A stretch of DNA of 64,000 nt, from the NCBI RefSeq assembly GCF_003252755.1, contig NZ_QEPT01000005.1, forward strand, positions 85,299-149,298, in the 5' to 3' direction. The stretch's first letter is position 1. Every line of letters starts with the position of its first letter. The position numbers and the translations under genes are program-made. The notes beneath the pieces are model-generated. The model was not told where the DNA came from, searched no databases, and saw only the letters and a list, made by a program, of their open reading frames with translations. This document shows positions 24,997 through 32,922 of this stretch, one piece after another. Source of the DNA: Haemophilus parainfluenzae (lineage in GTDB: Bacteria; Pseudomonadota; Gammaproteobacteria; Enterobacterales; Pasteurellaceae).

Positions 24997-27501
24997 TTGA
25001 AATACGATCTCACTCAAGCCCGAAAATGTATTGAAACGCTAGATAAACGTCGTTTTGATCGAGCATTGCTGGGCTCTGGTGATGCATTCCGACACATCGT
25101 CTCTTTGTTGCCTCTGTTGTTGCATCTTAATCATTCAGCTTTGCCGGGTTATGTGGAAGATGCCCCAGTAGGCATTTCTGATTTTATCCTTTCCAATTAT
25201 CAGCAAGGTTTTCTCTCAAAAGAACATCCTGAACTTGTAGCAAGTGTGCAAAGTGCGGTCAATTCTGATGCTGTTTTTGCCCCGATCTTAGGTATTTATG
25301 TGATGGGGAGTTTTGGTTCCATTAGCCAAACTTCAGCTTCAGATTTGGATATTTGGATCTGCCATCAAGATGATTTATCTGAGCAAGATCAACAACGCTT
25401 AGCGGAAAAAATGAAGAAAATCAGCTTATGGGCATCCACATTTCATGTGGAAATGCATTTTTATTTAATGACGCAAAAACGCTTCCGTAATGAGCGTTAT
25501 TCCGATCCATTAACCAAAGAAAACAGTGGTTCTGCCCAATATATGTTGTTATTGGAAGAGTTTTATCGTTCCGCTGTACGCCTTGCGGGTAAGCCATTAT
25601 TGTGGCTCCACTTGTGGGTGGAAGATGAAAAACAATATGAAGCCGAAGTTACGCGTTTAGTGGCGGAAGGTGAGCTTAATCCAAATGATTGGGTTGATTT
25701 TGGCGGGTTAGGGCAATTTTCTGCCAGTGAATATTTTGGTGCGAGCTTATGGCAACTGTATAAAGGTATCGATTCACCGTATAAATCGGTGATGAAAATC
25801 TTATTGTTGGAAACCTATGCCCAAGAATACCCAAATGCCCATTTAATTGCTCGTCAATTTAAAGAAGATTTACTTTCCGGTCGTAGTACCGCTGCACATC
25901 ATTTTGACCCTTATATTGCGATTCTAGAGAGAATTAGCCAATATTTGACCGCACATTCAGAATTTAAGCGCCTTGATTTTGTACGCTCTTGTTTTTATGT
26001 GAAGGCGACGGAAGACTTTGCGTTATATCACGCGTCAAATTGGCGTATTTCTTATATGAAAATGATGGCCCAAGAATGGGGTTGGTCAAAAGAACGTATT
26101 GAAGAATTAGATCTGCGTCCAAATTGGAAAATCAAACGGGTGAAAGAAAGTCACAATAATTTGGTGAATTTCTTGATGATGAGTTATCGAAATCTAGTGG
26201 ATTTTGCGCGTAAACATAAAATTAATTCTAGCGTAATTCCGCAAGATATTACGGTACTTTCTCGTAAGCTTTATACCGCATTTGAAGAGCTGCCAGGTAA
26301 AATTACATTACTCAACCCACAAATTTCACATAATTTAGCGGAAAACCACCTCACATTCATCGAAGTTCATGGTAATAAGCGTTTTAAAGATGGGTGGTAT
26401 ATGGTGAATCAGCCGCCACATCATATTATGTTCTCGAAAGAACGTGTGATTGAATATGGGGAAAGTTTAAATAAAGTCGTCGCATGGGCTTATTTTAATC
26501 GTTTGCTGACAGCTGAAACTCGTTTGCATCTAATCAGTCAAAATATCGACCAGCTCACTTTACGTAATTTTGTCGCTGATTTGCGATTGTTTTTCCCCCA
26601 TACAAATGGTCAAGCTCCTACAAATGAGGCACTTTCTTCGCAGTGTGAAATCCGAGATTTGTTTATTGCAGTGAACTTAGTAAATGACCCGACAGCACAA
26701 GTTGAAGAACTTAAATCAAATATCTCGCCGAGTGATTTGTTCAGTTTTGGTCAATTAGAACAGAGCTTGGTCGGCAGCATTGATTTCACTTACCGTAATG
26801 TGTGGAATGAAATTCGAACTTTACATTTTGAAGGGCAGAATGCGATTTTGCTTGCCTTAAAAGTGCTTTCTAATAAAATTGATCAAGGTGTGAATCAGCC
26901 ACGTTCTATACAGGTTTTCTGTTACAGTAAACACTACAACCGCACATTGCGAAACTTGGTGAGCGTACTGGTAAACCGTTGTATCAGTATTCAATTAGGG
27001 GATAGTCGTCCAACAACGCATTCCCGTTTACGTGTGGCTGGGAAAAACTGGCAATTCTTTTTTGAAGAGAAAGGGATCAGTTTACAGCCTATTGACGGTG
27101 GGAAAGAAAGTGCAGTCAATTTTGAAGACGTTTTGCCAACTCAATTGGAAGAGAAAGAAATTATCCCTGAGGGACGCCGATATCCACCTGAAATTGATTT
27201 GTTTGCCAGTGAAGGTTTTTTACAATTTTTCTTTGAAGATAATGCCGATAATAGCTTTAACGTCTATTTGTTAGATGAAAAGAATCGTCTCGAAATTTAT
27301 CGTCAATGTGAAGGTTCAAAAGATGACAAGGTCCGTGAAGTAAATCAGATTTATCAATCACTCGGCTCGAAAGGTTGTAAAAATCCGTATAAAATGGTGC
27401 AGCGGAATTTTAATTACCCGCAATTTTATCAATTGCATCTGACAGAAAGCGGTATGCATATCATGCCGTTCAAATTTAAAAGCAAAAGGAGTTGCGACTA
27501 G
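24997..27501 (+). CDS. cyaA: Adenylate cyclase, class I
   Basis: An 834-residue cytoplasmic enzyme making cAMP. The N-terminal catalytic half carries VMGSFGSISQTSASDLDIW, the nucleotidyltransferase G-S-x(n)-D-x-D signature, and the C-terminal half is the glucose-regulated domain. The start is TTG at 24997, preceded by AGGAAG; E. coli cyaA also begins with TTG, so low translation efficiency may be conserved. Its product would act through CRP at the three CRP-like sites seen in this window. A USS lies at 25251-25259. Confidence 0.96.
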   Translation: MKYDLTQARKCIETLDKRRFDRALLGSGDAFRHIVSLLPLLLHLNHSALPGYVEDAPVGISDFILSNYQQGFLSKEHPELVASVQSAVNSDAVFAPILGIYVMGSFGSISQTSASDLDIWICHQDDLSEQDQQRLAEKMKKISLWASTFHVEMHFYLMTQKRFRNERYSDPLTKENSGSAQYMLLLEEFYRSAVRLAGKPLLWLHLWVEDEKQYEAEVTRLVAEGELNPNDWVDFGGLGQFSASEYFGASLWQLYKGIDSPYKSVMKILLLETYAQEYPNAHLIARQFKEDLLSGRSTAAHHFDPYIAILERISQYLTAHSEFKRLDFVRSCFYVKATEDFALYHASNWRISYMKMMAQEWGWSKERIEELDLRPNWKIKRVKESHNNLVNFLMMSYRNLVDFARKHKINSSVIPQDITVLSRKLYTAFEELPGKITLLNPQISHNLAENHLTFIEVHGNKRFKDGWYMVNQPPHHIMFSKERVIEYGESLNKVVAWAYFNRLLTAETRLHLISQNIDQLTLRNFVADLRLFFPHTNGQAPTNEALSSQCEIRDLFIAVNLVNDPTAQVEELKSNISPSDLFSFGQLEQSLVGSIDFTYRNVWNEIRTLHFEGQNAILLALKVLSNKIDQGVNQPRSIQVFCYSKHYNRTLRNLVSVLVNRCISIQLGDSRPTTHSRLRVAGKNWQFFFEEKGISLQPIDGGKESAVNFEDVLPTQLEEKEIIPEGRRYPPEIDLFASEGFLQFFFEDNADNSFNVYLLDEKNRLEIYRQCEGSKDDKVREVNQIYQSLGSKGCKNPYKMVQRNFNYPQFYQLHLTESGMHIMPFKFKSKRSCD

Positions 27502-27682
27502 CTAAATCAAAACAAGTATTGTTTGAGATAAATGAAGTATATCTACAAATATGCATTGGAAGATAGGCAAAATCCCGATAGAATCCCTTCTTTTGAAAAT
27601 CTATTGAGAAATAATCTAAGGCTGTGGACGTTTTCGCCTTCAGGCGATAGAATGTGCGTCCTCTCATCTCTTGGAGAAAATT

Positions 27683-28312
27683 ATGCAAGAAAAGTTAAAA
27701 GTATTAATTATCGACGACCATCCATTAATGCGTCGTGGTATCAAACAATTAGTTGAATTAGAAGAGAATTTTGAAGTCGTTGCCGATGTAGGAAGCGGTA
27801 CAGAAGGTATTTCCATTGCGATTCAAGAATCCCCGGATTTAATCATTTTAGATCTGAATATGAAAGGCCTTTCCGGTTTAGATACCCTTAAAGGTTTGCG
27901 TGCGGAAGGCGTTGATGCACGAATTTTGATCTTAACTGTCTCTGATGCGAAAAATGATATTTTCACTCTCATCGATGCGGGTGCTGACGGTTATCTATTA
28001 AAAGATACCGAGCCAGATGTGCTACTTGAGCAAATTAAACGTATTGCACAAGGCGAAGTGATTTTAAGTGATTCGATCAAGAATTTACTGTTAGAACGTA
28101 AACATACTGTTGATCCAATGGATTCACTCACCGATCGTGAAATGGATGTATTACGTTTAATCGCGACAGGTTTATCCAACAAACAAATTGCAGGCCAACT
28201 TTTCATTTCTGAAGAGACGGTTAAAGTGCATATTCGTAATTTACTGCGTAAACTCAATGTACATTCACGTGTTGCGGCAACTGTCTTATTCTTTGAACGA
28301 AATGGTCGATAG
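27683..28312 (+). CDS. narP: Nitrate/nitrite response regulator NarP
   Basis: A 209-residue two-component regulator. The receiver domain (1-120) has D11/D12, the phospho-acceptor D57 in LIILDLNMKGL and K107 in YLLKDTEP; the LuxR/NarL-type helix-turn-helix is at 145-205 (LTDREMDVLRLIATGLSNKQ, then VKVHIRNLLRKL). The ATG at 27683 has GGAG in front; a TTG at 27671 lies within that site. In Haemophilus NarP pairs with the sensor NarQ, which is not encoded here. The 181 bases upstream hold only a short GC-rich hairpin near 27630. Confidence 0.93.
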   Translation: MQEKLKVLIIDDHPLMRRGIKQLVELEENFEVVADVGSGTEGISIAIQESPDLIILDLNMKGLSGLDTLKGLRAEGVDARILILTVSDAKNDIFTLIDAGADGYLLKDTEPDVLLEQIKRIAQGEVILSDSIKNLLLERKHTVDPMDSLTDREMDVLRLIATGLSNKQIAGQLFISEETVKVHIRNLLRKLNVHSRVAATVLFFERNGR

Positions 28313-28325
28313 GCAAGTTAAACGT

Positions 28326-28358
28326 AAAAAAGTGCGGTCAAAATTGACCGCACTTTTT
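28326..28358. terminator. Inverted uptake-signal pair, bidirectional terminator
   Basis: AAAAAAGTGCGGTCAA and TTGACCGCACTTTTT flank a 2-base centre, giving a long perfect stem with A/T runs at both ends, between convergent narP and yibQ. Confidence 0.92.
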
Positions 28359-28360
28359 AT

Positions 28361-29203
28361 TTATCTCGGCACCCCCCTTAATAAAGGGATTGGCTCAAAT
28401 GGCGCAACTGAGGTTGGCGCAGGAATATCATTAAAAAGTAAGATAAATGGTTTAGGTGGCAAGATTTTTTCATTTCGCCATAAGCTTCCCATGCCGACTA
28501 ATTGAATATCATCGGGTAAATTCTTTATTCCCGCTTTTAATAAAGCTACAGTATTTGGGCGAGGGTGTCCAATAGCAATGGCTGTGCCATGTTTACGCGC
28601 ATATTGAATTGCACTTTGAAATTGGCGTTGCACATCTACTAAATTATCGCTGTCATCTAAAAAGATGTGGCGATCTAATACACGTACGCCTTGTTCTTTT
28701 GCTATTTTTCCTGCGACTGATTTTCCAATCGTACGACTATCTAAAAAGAATAAATGTTGCTCATGAAGTGCGGTCATTAAATAGGTCATTAATGTGGTAT
28801 CAGCTGTGGCTGCGCTGCCCATATGATTATTCATTCCGATGGCATTTGGCACAATAGATTTGGCTTTTTTCACTCTCTCATTCACTTGCGCTTCAGACAA
28901 GCCTAAAGTCAAACCACCTTCTTCAATTTTAATGTTGCTGACAGGCTGCATCGGCATATGGATGAGAATATCATGATTTTGTGCTTTCGCTTCTTGATTG
29001 CGTATTTTTGCATAGGGTGCAGCTGGAATAATCGCAACAGAGACTTCTTTTGGCATAGCTAAAACTTCGGCATCTTCTTTCGGATGATAGCCAATGTCAT
29101 CAATTACAATAGCCAGTTTGCCTTGTGCAAAAGTAAAAGCAGAGAAAAGTGCGATTGAAAAAATAATCGTATTTTTGACCGCACTTTGAAAGAACCTTGC
29201 CAT
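28361..29203 (-). CDS. Divergent polysaccharide deacetylase family protein YibQ
   Basis: A 280-residue secreted protein: signal peptide to about FAQG (residue 28), then a NodB-like divergent polysaccharide deacetylase domain (LAIVIDDIGYHP, ILIHMPMQP, GMNNHMGSAAT, FFLDSRTIGKSVA, AIAIGHPRPNTV). The D-D and H-x-H type residues are kept. It follows envC with a TAATG overlap, as in E. coli yibP(envC)-yibQ, so a cell-envelope role is likely. The USS copies lie at 28766-28774 and, within the signal-peptide codons, at 29178-29186. Confidence 0.88.
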   Translation of the reverse strand: MARFFQSAVKNTIIFSIALFSAFTFAQGKLAIVIDDIGYHPKEDAEVLAMPKEVSVAIIPAAPYAKIRNQEAKAQNHDILIHMPMQPVSNIKIEEGGLTLGLSEAQVNERVKKAKSIVPNAIGMNNHMGSAATADTTLMTYLMTALHEQHLFFLDSRTIGKSVAGKIAKEQGVRVLDRHIFLDDSDNLVDVQRQFQSAIQYARKHGTAIAIGHPRPNTVALLKAGIKNLPDDIQLVGMGSLWRNEKILPPKPFILLFNDIPAPTSVAPFEPIPLLRGVPR

Positions 29204-30435
29204 TATTTAATCCACCCAGCCGGATTCACAGGCACTCCTTTACGGCTAATTCCAAAATAAAGTGCCGGTTTAGAGATCTCGCCCGTATTACCCACTTGTG
29301 CGATGGTTTGTCCCGCAGAAACAAGCTGACCTTGTTTTACAAATACCGCTTGGTTGAAACCATATAAGCTCAAGTCGCTGTCGCCGTGTTTTACAATCAC
29401 CATATAACCATAGCCATTAAGATGACCCGCTAGAATGACACGACCACTTGCAATAGCTTTTACCGCGGTACCCGTTGGTGCACCGATAACCATACCTTTC
29501 CAACGCACTTCTCCCGCCTGGATTGAACCAAAGGAATGCAATGTCGGACCGGAAACGGGACGACTGTATTGATGCGCAGCCGTACCTAAACCACTGGTAC
29601 TGTTAATCAACTTACGTTCTTGATCGGTTGGTTGATAAGGTTTTGAGGTTCGTTTTTCTTCCTCTTGCTTTTTCTGAGCAAGGGCTTCACGCTCACGTTG
29701 TTCTTGTTGGCGAGCGGCTTGTTCAGCACGTTGAATTTCTTGGCGAAGGGCATTTTCATTCGCTTTCAATGTTTCCAGTTTATTCTGATCTTTCGTTAAG
29801 TTTTTATTGAGTTCATTTAACGTAGATTGACGTTCTTGTTGCGCTTTTTGTAATTCTTGCTGCTGTTTCTTTTGCGTAGAAAGCTGATCGCGATGATTCT
29901 TTTGTTGGCCTGAAATCGCTTCGCGTTGTTTCGCGAGATTCTCTTGTGTTGCTTTCAGATTGTTAATCATATCAATGCGCACTTGATTTAAGTGTTGATA
30001 ATACACTTTCATGCGTTCTGCTTTTTTGGCATCTTCCGAAAGCATTCTTTCCAAGGTAGAAGGATTTATCCCTGAGCGATAAATGGCATCGATTTGTTGC
30101 GCGAGCTTCGCTTTTTGCACGCGCTCTTGCTTTTCTAATTGCTTGATTTGCTTTTCCGTTTCCGCCATTTGCTTGCGGATTTCTTTTAAGCTTAATTCTG
30201 TTTCACGTAATTCACCGACAACGCTATTAATTTTGCTTTCTTGATCTTTAAGACTGGCTTGGAGTTTAGCTTGTGCGCGTTTTTGCTCGGCGATCTTTGA
30301 CTCTTGTTGTTTAATTTGTTTTTGAATTTGAGTGAGATCGTTGCCTTGCGCTAAAGATGAAAAGCCAAGCAGACCGCAAGCCAAAAGTGCGGTCAGTTTT
30401 GATAAGATTTTTTTTCTACAATTGCTTTGCTGCAT
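29203..30435 (-). CDS. envC: Murein hydrolase activator EnvC
   Basis: A 410-residue periplasmic divisome protein. The signal peptide ends near AQG/NDL (residue 32), coiled coils cover about 35-265, and a LytM/M23 domain covers 290-408. The metal-binding histidines expected of active M23 peptidases are missing (for example LYGFN in place of the HxH motif), as in E. coli EnvC, which activates the amidases AmiA/AmiB rather than cutting peptidoglycan itself. A USS in the signal-peptide codons (30385-30393) encodes part of LTALLACG. Confidence 0.93.
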   Translation of the reverse strand: MQQSNCRKKILSKLTALLACGLLGFSSLAQGNDLTQIQKQIKQQESKIAEQKRAQAKLQASLKDQESKINSVVGELRETELSLKEIRKQMAETEKQIKQLEKQERVQKAKLAQQIDAIYRSGINPSTLERMLSEDAKKAERMKVYYQHLNQVRIDMINNLKATQENLAKQREAISGQQKNHRDQLSTQKKQQQELQKAQQERQSTLNELNKNLTKDQNKLETLKANENALRQEIQRAEQAARQQEQREREALAQKKQEEEKRTSKPYQPTDQERKLINSTSGLGTAAHQYSRPVSGPTLHSFGSIQAGEVRWKGMVIGAPTGTAVKAIASGRVILAGHLNGYGYMVIVKHGDSDLSLYGFNQAVFVKQGQLVSAGQTIAQVGNTGEISKPALYFGISRKGVPVNPAGWIK

Positions 30436-30621
30436 ACATCTAAACTTGAGAGAAATTAAGGGACGAATAAAGCTTAAATACTAGCATTATTTTTGAGTGG
30501 CTAAAAGTTTACAGGCGATTTTTTGCGAAAGATCAGTAAATGCCGCCTTTTTACTTTTAAACATACCGATTTTTTGCTATAAAAGAGCCATCATTTTTTT
30601 ATTAATACTTAGGAGATCCTT

Positions 30622-31305
30622 ATGGAATTAGTATTCATTCGTCACGGTTTCAGTGAGTGGAACGCAAAAAATTTATTCACCGGTTGGCGTGATGTAAATT
30701 TAACCGAGCGCGGCGTAGAAGAAGCAAAAGCAGCAGGTAAAAAATTGTTCGAGAAAGGCTATGAGTTCGATATCGCCTTCACCTCTGTTTTAACTCGTGC
30801 AATCAAAACCTGTAACATCGTGTTAGAAGAATCTCACCAATTATGGATTCCTCAAGTGAAAAACTGGCGTTTAAATGAGCGTCACTACGGTGCATTACAA
30901 GGCTTAGATAAAAAAGCAACCGCAGAACAATACGGTGACGAACAAGTTCATATCTGGCGTCGTTCTTACGATATTTCTCCTCCAGATTTAGATCCGAAAG
31001 ATCCAAACTCTGCACATAACGACCGTCGTTATGCAAACATCCCATCTGATGTTGTACCAAACGCAGAAAACTTAAAATTAACCTTAGAACGTGCATTACC
31101 ATTCTGGGAAGACCAAATTGCTCCAGCAATGCTTTCTGGTAAACGTGTTTTAGTGGTGGCACACGGTAACTCACTTCGTGCATTAGCAAAACACATTATC
31201 GGTATTTCTGATGCGGAAATCATGGATTTTGAAATCCCAACCGGTCAACCGTTAGTGTTAAAACTTGATGATAAATTAAACTACGTAGAACACTACTATC
31301 TTTAA
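30622..31305 (+). CDS. gpmA: Phosphoglycerate mutase, 2,3-bisphosphoglycerate-dependent
   Basis: A 227-residue glycolytic enzyme of the histidine phosphatase superfamily. The phospho-acceptor is His8 in [10 protein letters not shown] and the second catalytic histidine is in [14 protein letters not shown]. It is shorter than E. coli GpmA (250), lacking its C-terminal tail, which is usual in Haemophilus. AGGAG lies upstream of the ATG. Divergent from envC, it occupies the place where E. coli has the unrelated isozyme gpmM. Confidence 0.96.
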   Translation: MELVFIRHGFSEWNAKNLFTGWRDVNLTERGVEEAKAAGKKLFEKGYEFDIAFTSVLTRAIKTCNIVLEESHQLWIPQVKNWRLNERHYGALQGLDKKATAEQYGDEQVHIWRRSYDISPPDLDPKDPNSAHNDRRYANIPSDVVPNAENLKLTLERALPFWEDQIAPAMLSGKRVLVVAHGNSLRALAKHIIGISDAEIMDFEIPTGQPLVLKLDDKLNYVEHYYL

Positions 31306-31320
31306 TTTATAAATGATTTC

Positions 31321-31350
31321 AAAGTGCGGTTAATTTTGACCGCACTTTTT
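31321..31350 (+). terminator. USS-pair terminator after gpmA
   Basis: AAAGTGCGGT (31321-31330) and ACCGCACTTTTT (from 31339) with an 8-base centre, then TTTGTTTAAGG. It ends just before the ribosome site of the next gene. Confidence 0.85.
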
Positions 31351-31368
31351 GTTTAAGGAGAATTACGG

Positions 31369-32178
31369 ATGAAAAAATTACTCGCGGTGATTTTTGCCTT
31401 GTTACCTGTTTTGGCCTTTGCAGCATCGCCAAATCACTCGGCAAAATCAACTCAAACCAAGTCAGTGAAAACGGCAGTTAAAAAAGTGGAAGCTAAGAAA
31501 GCCACTACGCCTAAAACCGTAGCTAAAACAGCGAAAAAGAAAGCCGATGCCAAAAAAGCAGAAGCGAAAAAGCCAGCTAAAATTGTCGAAGCAAAAAAAG
31601 CGGTAACGAAAAAAGAAAAAATAAAAAATAAAACGACAAATAAAGCCGCTAAAGCAGAGCCGACAAAAACGAAAGGCAAACAGCCAGTAGAAAAAACTAA
31701 GCAAACTGCAGTAAAAGATAAAAAGACGGTAGTGAAAAGCAAACAAAGTGCAGTTAAAGAATCCGCTAAACCTGAAAAAGCGATTGCTAAAAAAACACCT
31801 GCGGTTAAAACCGAAGTGAAGAAAGCGGAACCAAAAGCTGTTGAAAAAGTGACTGAAAAGAAAGTCGATGCTGTCGCACAAAAAACAGCGAGTATGGTGA
31901 CAAAATCCGTCGTCGTACCAAGATGTAATGATTCAAAAGTTTTTGCGGTATTATCTGATGCCTTCAAAAAACAAGGTGCTGCGACTAACACCCAAATGAC
32001 AGTGAAACAAATCACGCAAGCCCGTGAAACGCAATCTTATCCACAACAAGGCATTCGCAGCTGTAATGCGATAGTGGAAACCAACGGCGTTAAATATGTT
32101 ACGGATTACAGCATTATCTTGAATGATAAAGGTTTCTTCGTGCAAGTTGAAAACGCACAACCCGCTCAACGTTTCTAA
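31369..32178 (+). CDS. Lysine/alanine-rich exported protein with small conserved C-terminal domain
   Basis: A 269-residue protein of unknown function. Residues 1-19 are a signal peptide (LLPVLAFAA). Residues about 24-178 are low complexity, almost only Lys, Ala, Thr, Val, Glu and Pro, resembling histone H1 or TolA-like linkers, with many KKxEAKK-type repeats. Residues 180-269 look folded, with two cysteines (PRCNDS and RSCNAI) that could form a disulfide. AAGGAG precedes the ATG. It could bind anionic envelope polymers, but that is guesswork. It ends 2 bases before the convergent rluE gene. Confidence 0.8.
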   Translation: MKKLLAVIFALLPVLAFAASPNHSAKSTQTKSVKTAVKKVEAKKATTPKTVAKTAKKKADAKKAEAKKPAKIVEAKKAVTKKEKIKNKTTNKAAKAEPTKTKGKQPVEKTKQTAVKDKKTVVKSKQSAVKESAKPEKAIAKKTPAVKTEVKKAEPKAVEKVTEKKVDAVAQKTASMVTKSVVVPRCNDSKVFAVLSDAFKKQGAATNTQMTVKQITQARETQSYPQQGIRSCNAIVETNGVKYVTDYSIILNDKGFFVQVENAQPAQRF

Positions 32179-32180
32179 TC

Positions 32181-32867
32181 TTAATGTGCGTTGTTCAAAT
32201 GAAGTTGTTTGAATAACGCACGCATTTCTTCTTCATTCAAACAGCGATATTCACCATTACCCAATCCATCAAGTGTTAAATGGCTCATTTGATAACGGAT
32301 GAGACGCAATGTCGGAAAGCCGATATGTGCCGTCATTCTACGTACTTGTCGATTACGCCCTTCACTAATTTTAATTTCTAACCAGCTCGTTGGAATACTT
32401 TGACGTTCACGAATAGGTGGCTTGCGAGGCCAAAGAAAATCTGGTTCTGAAATCAACCGCACTTTTGCTGGCTTCGTCATCCCATCTTTCAATTCAACGC
32501 CTTGACGAAACTTGTCTAAGTCAGCCTCTTCAGGAATGCCTTCCACTTGCACAAAATACGTTTTTTCTGTTTTAAACTTAGGATCAGCCAAACGATGTTG
32601 CACTTCACCATTATTCGTTAAAATCAGTAACCCTTCGCTATCACGATCCAATCGTCCTGCCGCATACACATTAGGAATGGTAATAAAATCTTTTAATGTA
32701 GCTCGGCCATTTTCATCGGTGAATTGTGTCAGCACATCAAAAGGTTTGTTAAATAAAACAACGATTGTTTGTTCTAATGTAAGTGGCTTCGCTTTAGGCT
32801 TAAATGAACGAGTGGATTTTGCCGTTCGTTTGGTTGTAAATGAGTGAGAAGGGAAAGGTTTTGACAT
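32181..32867 (-). CDS. rluE: 23S rRNA pseudouridine(2457) synthase RluE
   Basis: A 228-residue RsuA/RluB/E/F-family enzyme. The catalytic aspartate is in [17 protein letters not shown], and ILFNKP-like [20 protein letters not shown] and [20 protein letters not shown] match E. coli RluE closely. Residues 1-35 are a basic, flexible extension and no S4 domain is present, as in RluE. The start at 32867 is chosen because the longer frame (from 32987) would run into the autotransporter gene; no good ribosome site is seen. USS at 32456-32464. Confidence 0.9.
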   Translation of the reverse strand: MSKPFPSHSFTTKRTAKSTRSFKPKAKPLTLEQTIVVLFNKPFDVLTQFTDENGRATLKDFITIPNVYAAGRLDRDSEGLLILTNNGEVQHRLADPKFKTEKTYFVQVEGIPEEADLDKFRQGVELKDGMTKPAKVRLISEPDFLWPRKPPIRERQSIPTSWLEIKISEGRNRQVRRMTAHIGFPTLRLIRYQMSHLTLDGLGNGEYRCLNEEEMRALFKQLHLNNAH

Positions 32868-32880
32868 ATTATTTATTGAG

Positions 32881-32916
32881 TAAAAAAGAAAAAAAGGGCG
32901 GATTTTAACCCGCCCT
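32881..32916 (-). terminator. Terminator of the autotransporter gene
   Basis: AGGGCGG / CCGCCCT, a 7-bp GC-rich stem with an 8-base loop. On the minus strand it is followed by a T-rich run (A-run at 32881-32894 on the plus strand). Confidence 0.88.
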
Positions 32917-32922
32917 CTTATA

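Noticed and set aside
31452..32015. Long antisense frame opposite the lysine-rich gene (187 codons)
   Set aside because: It is the mirror of a GCN/AAA-rich coding region, which yields hydrophobic Phe/Ala strings. No ribosome site; an artefact of composition.
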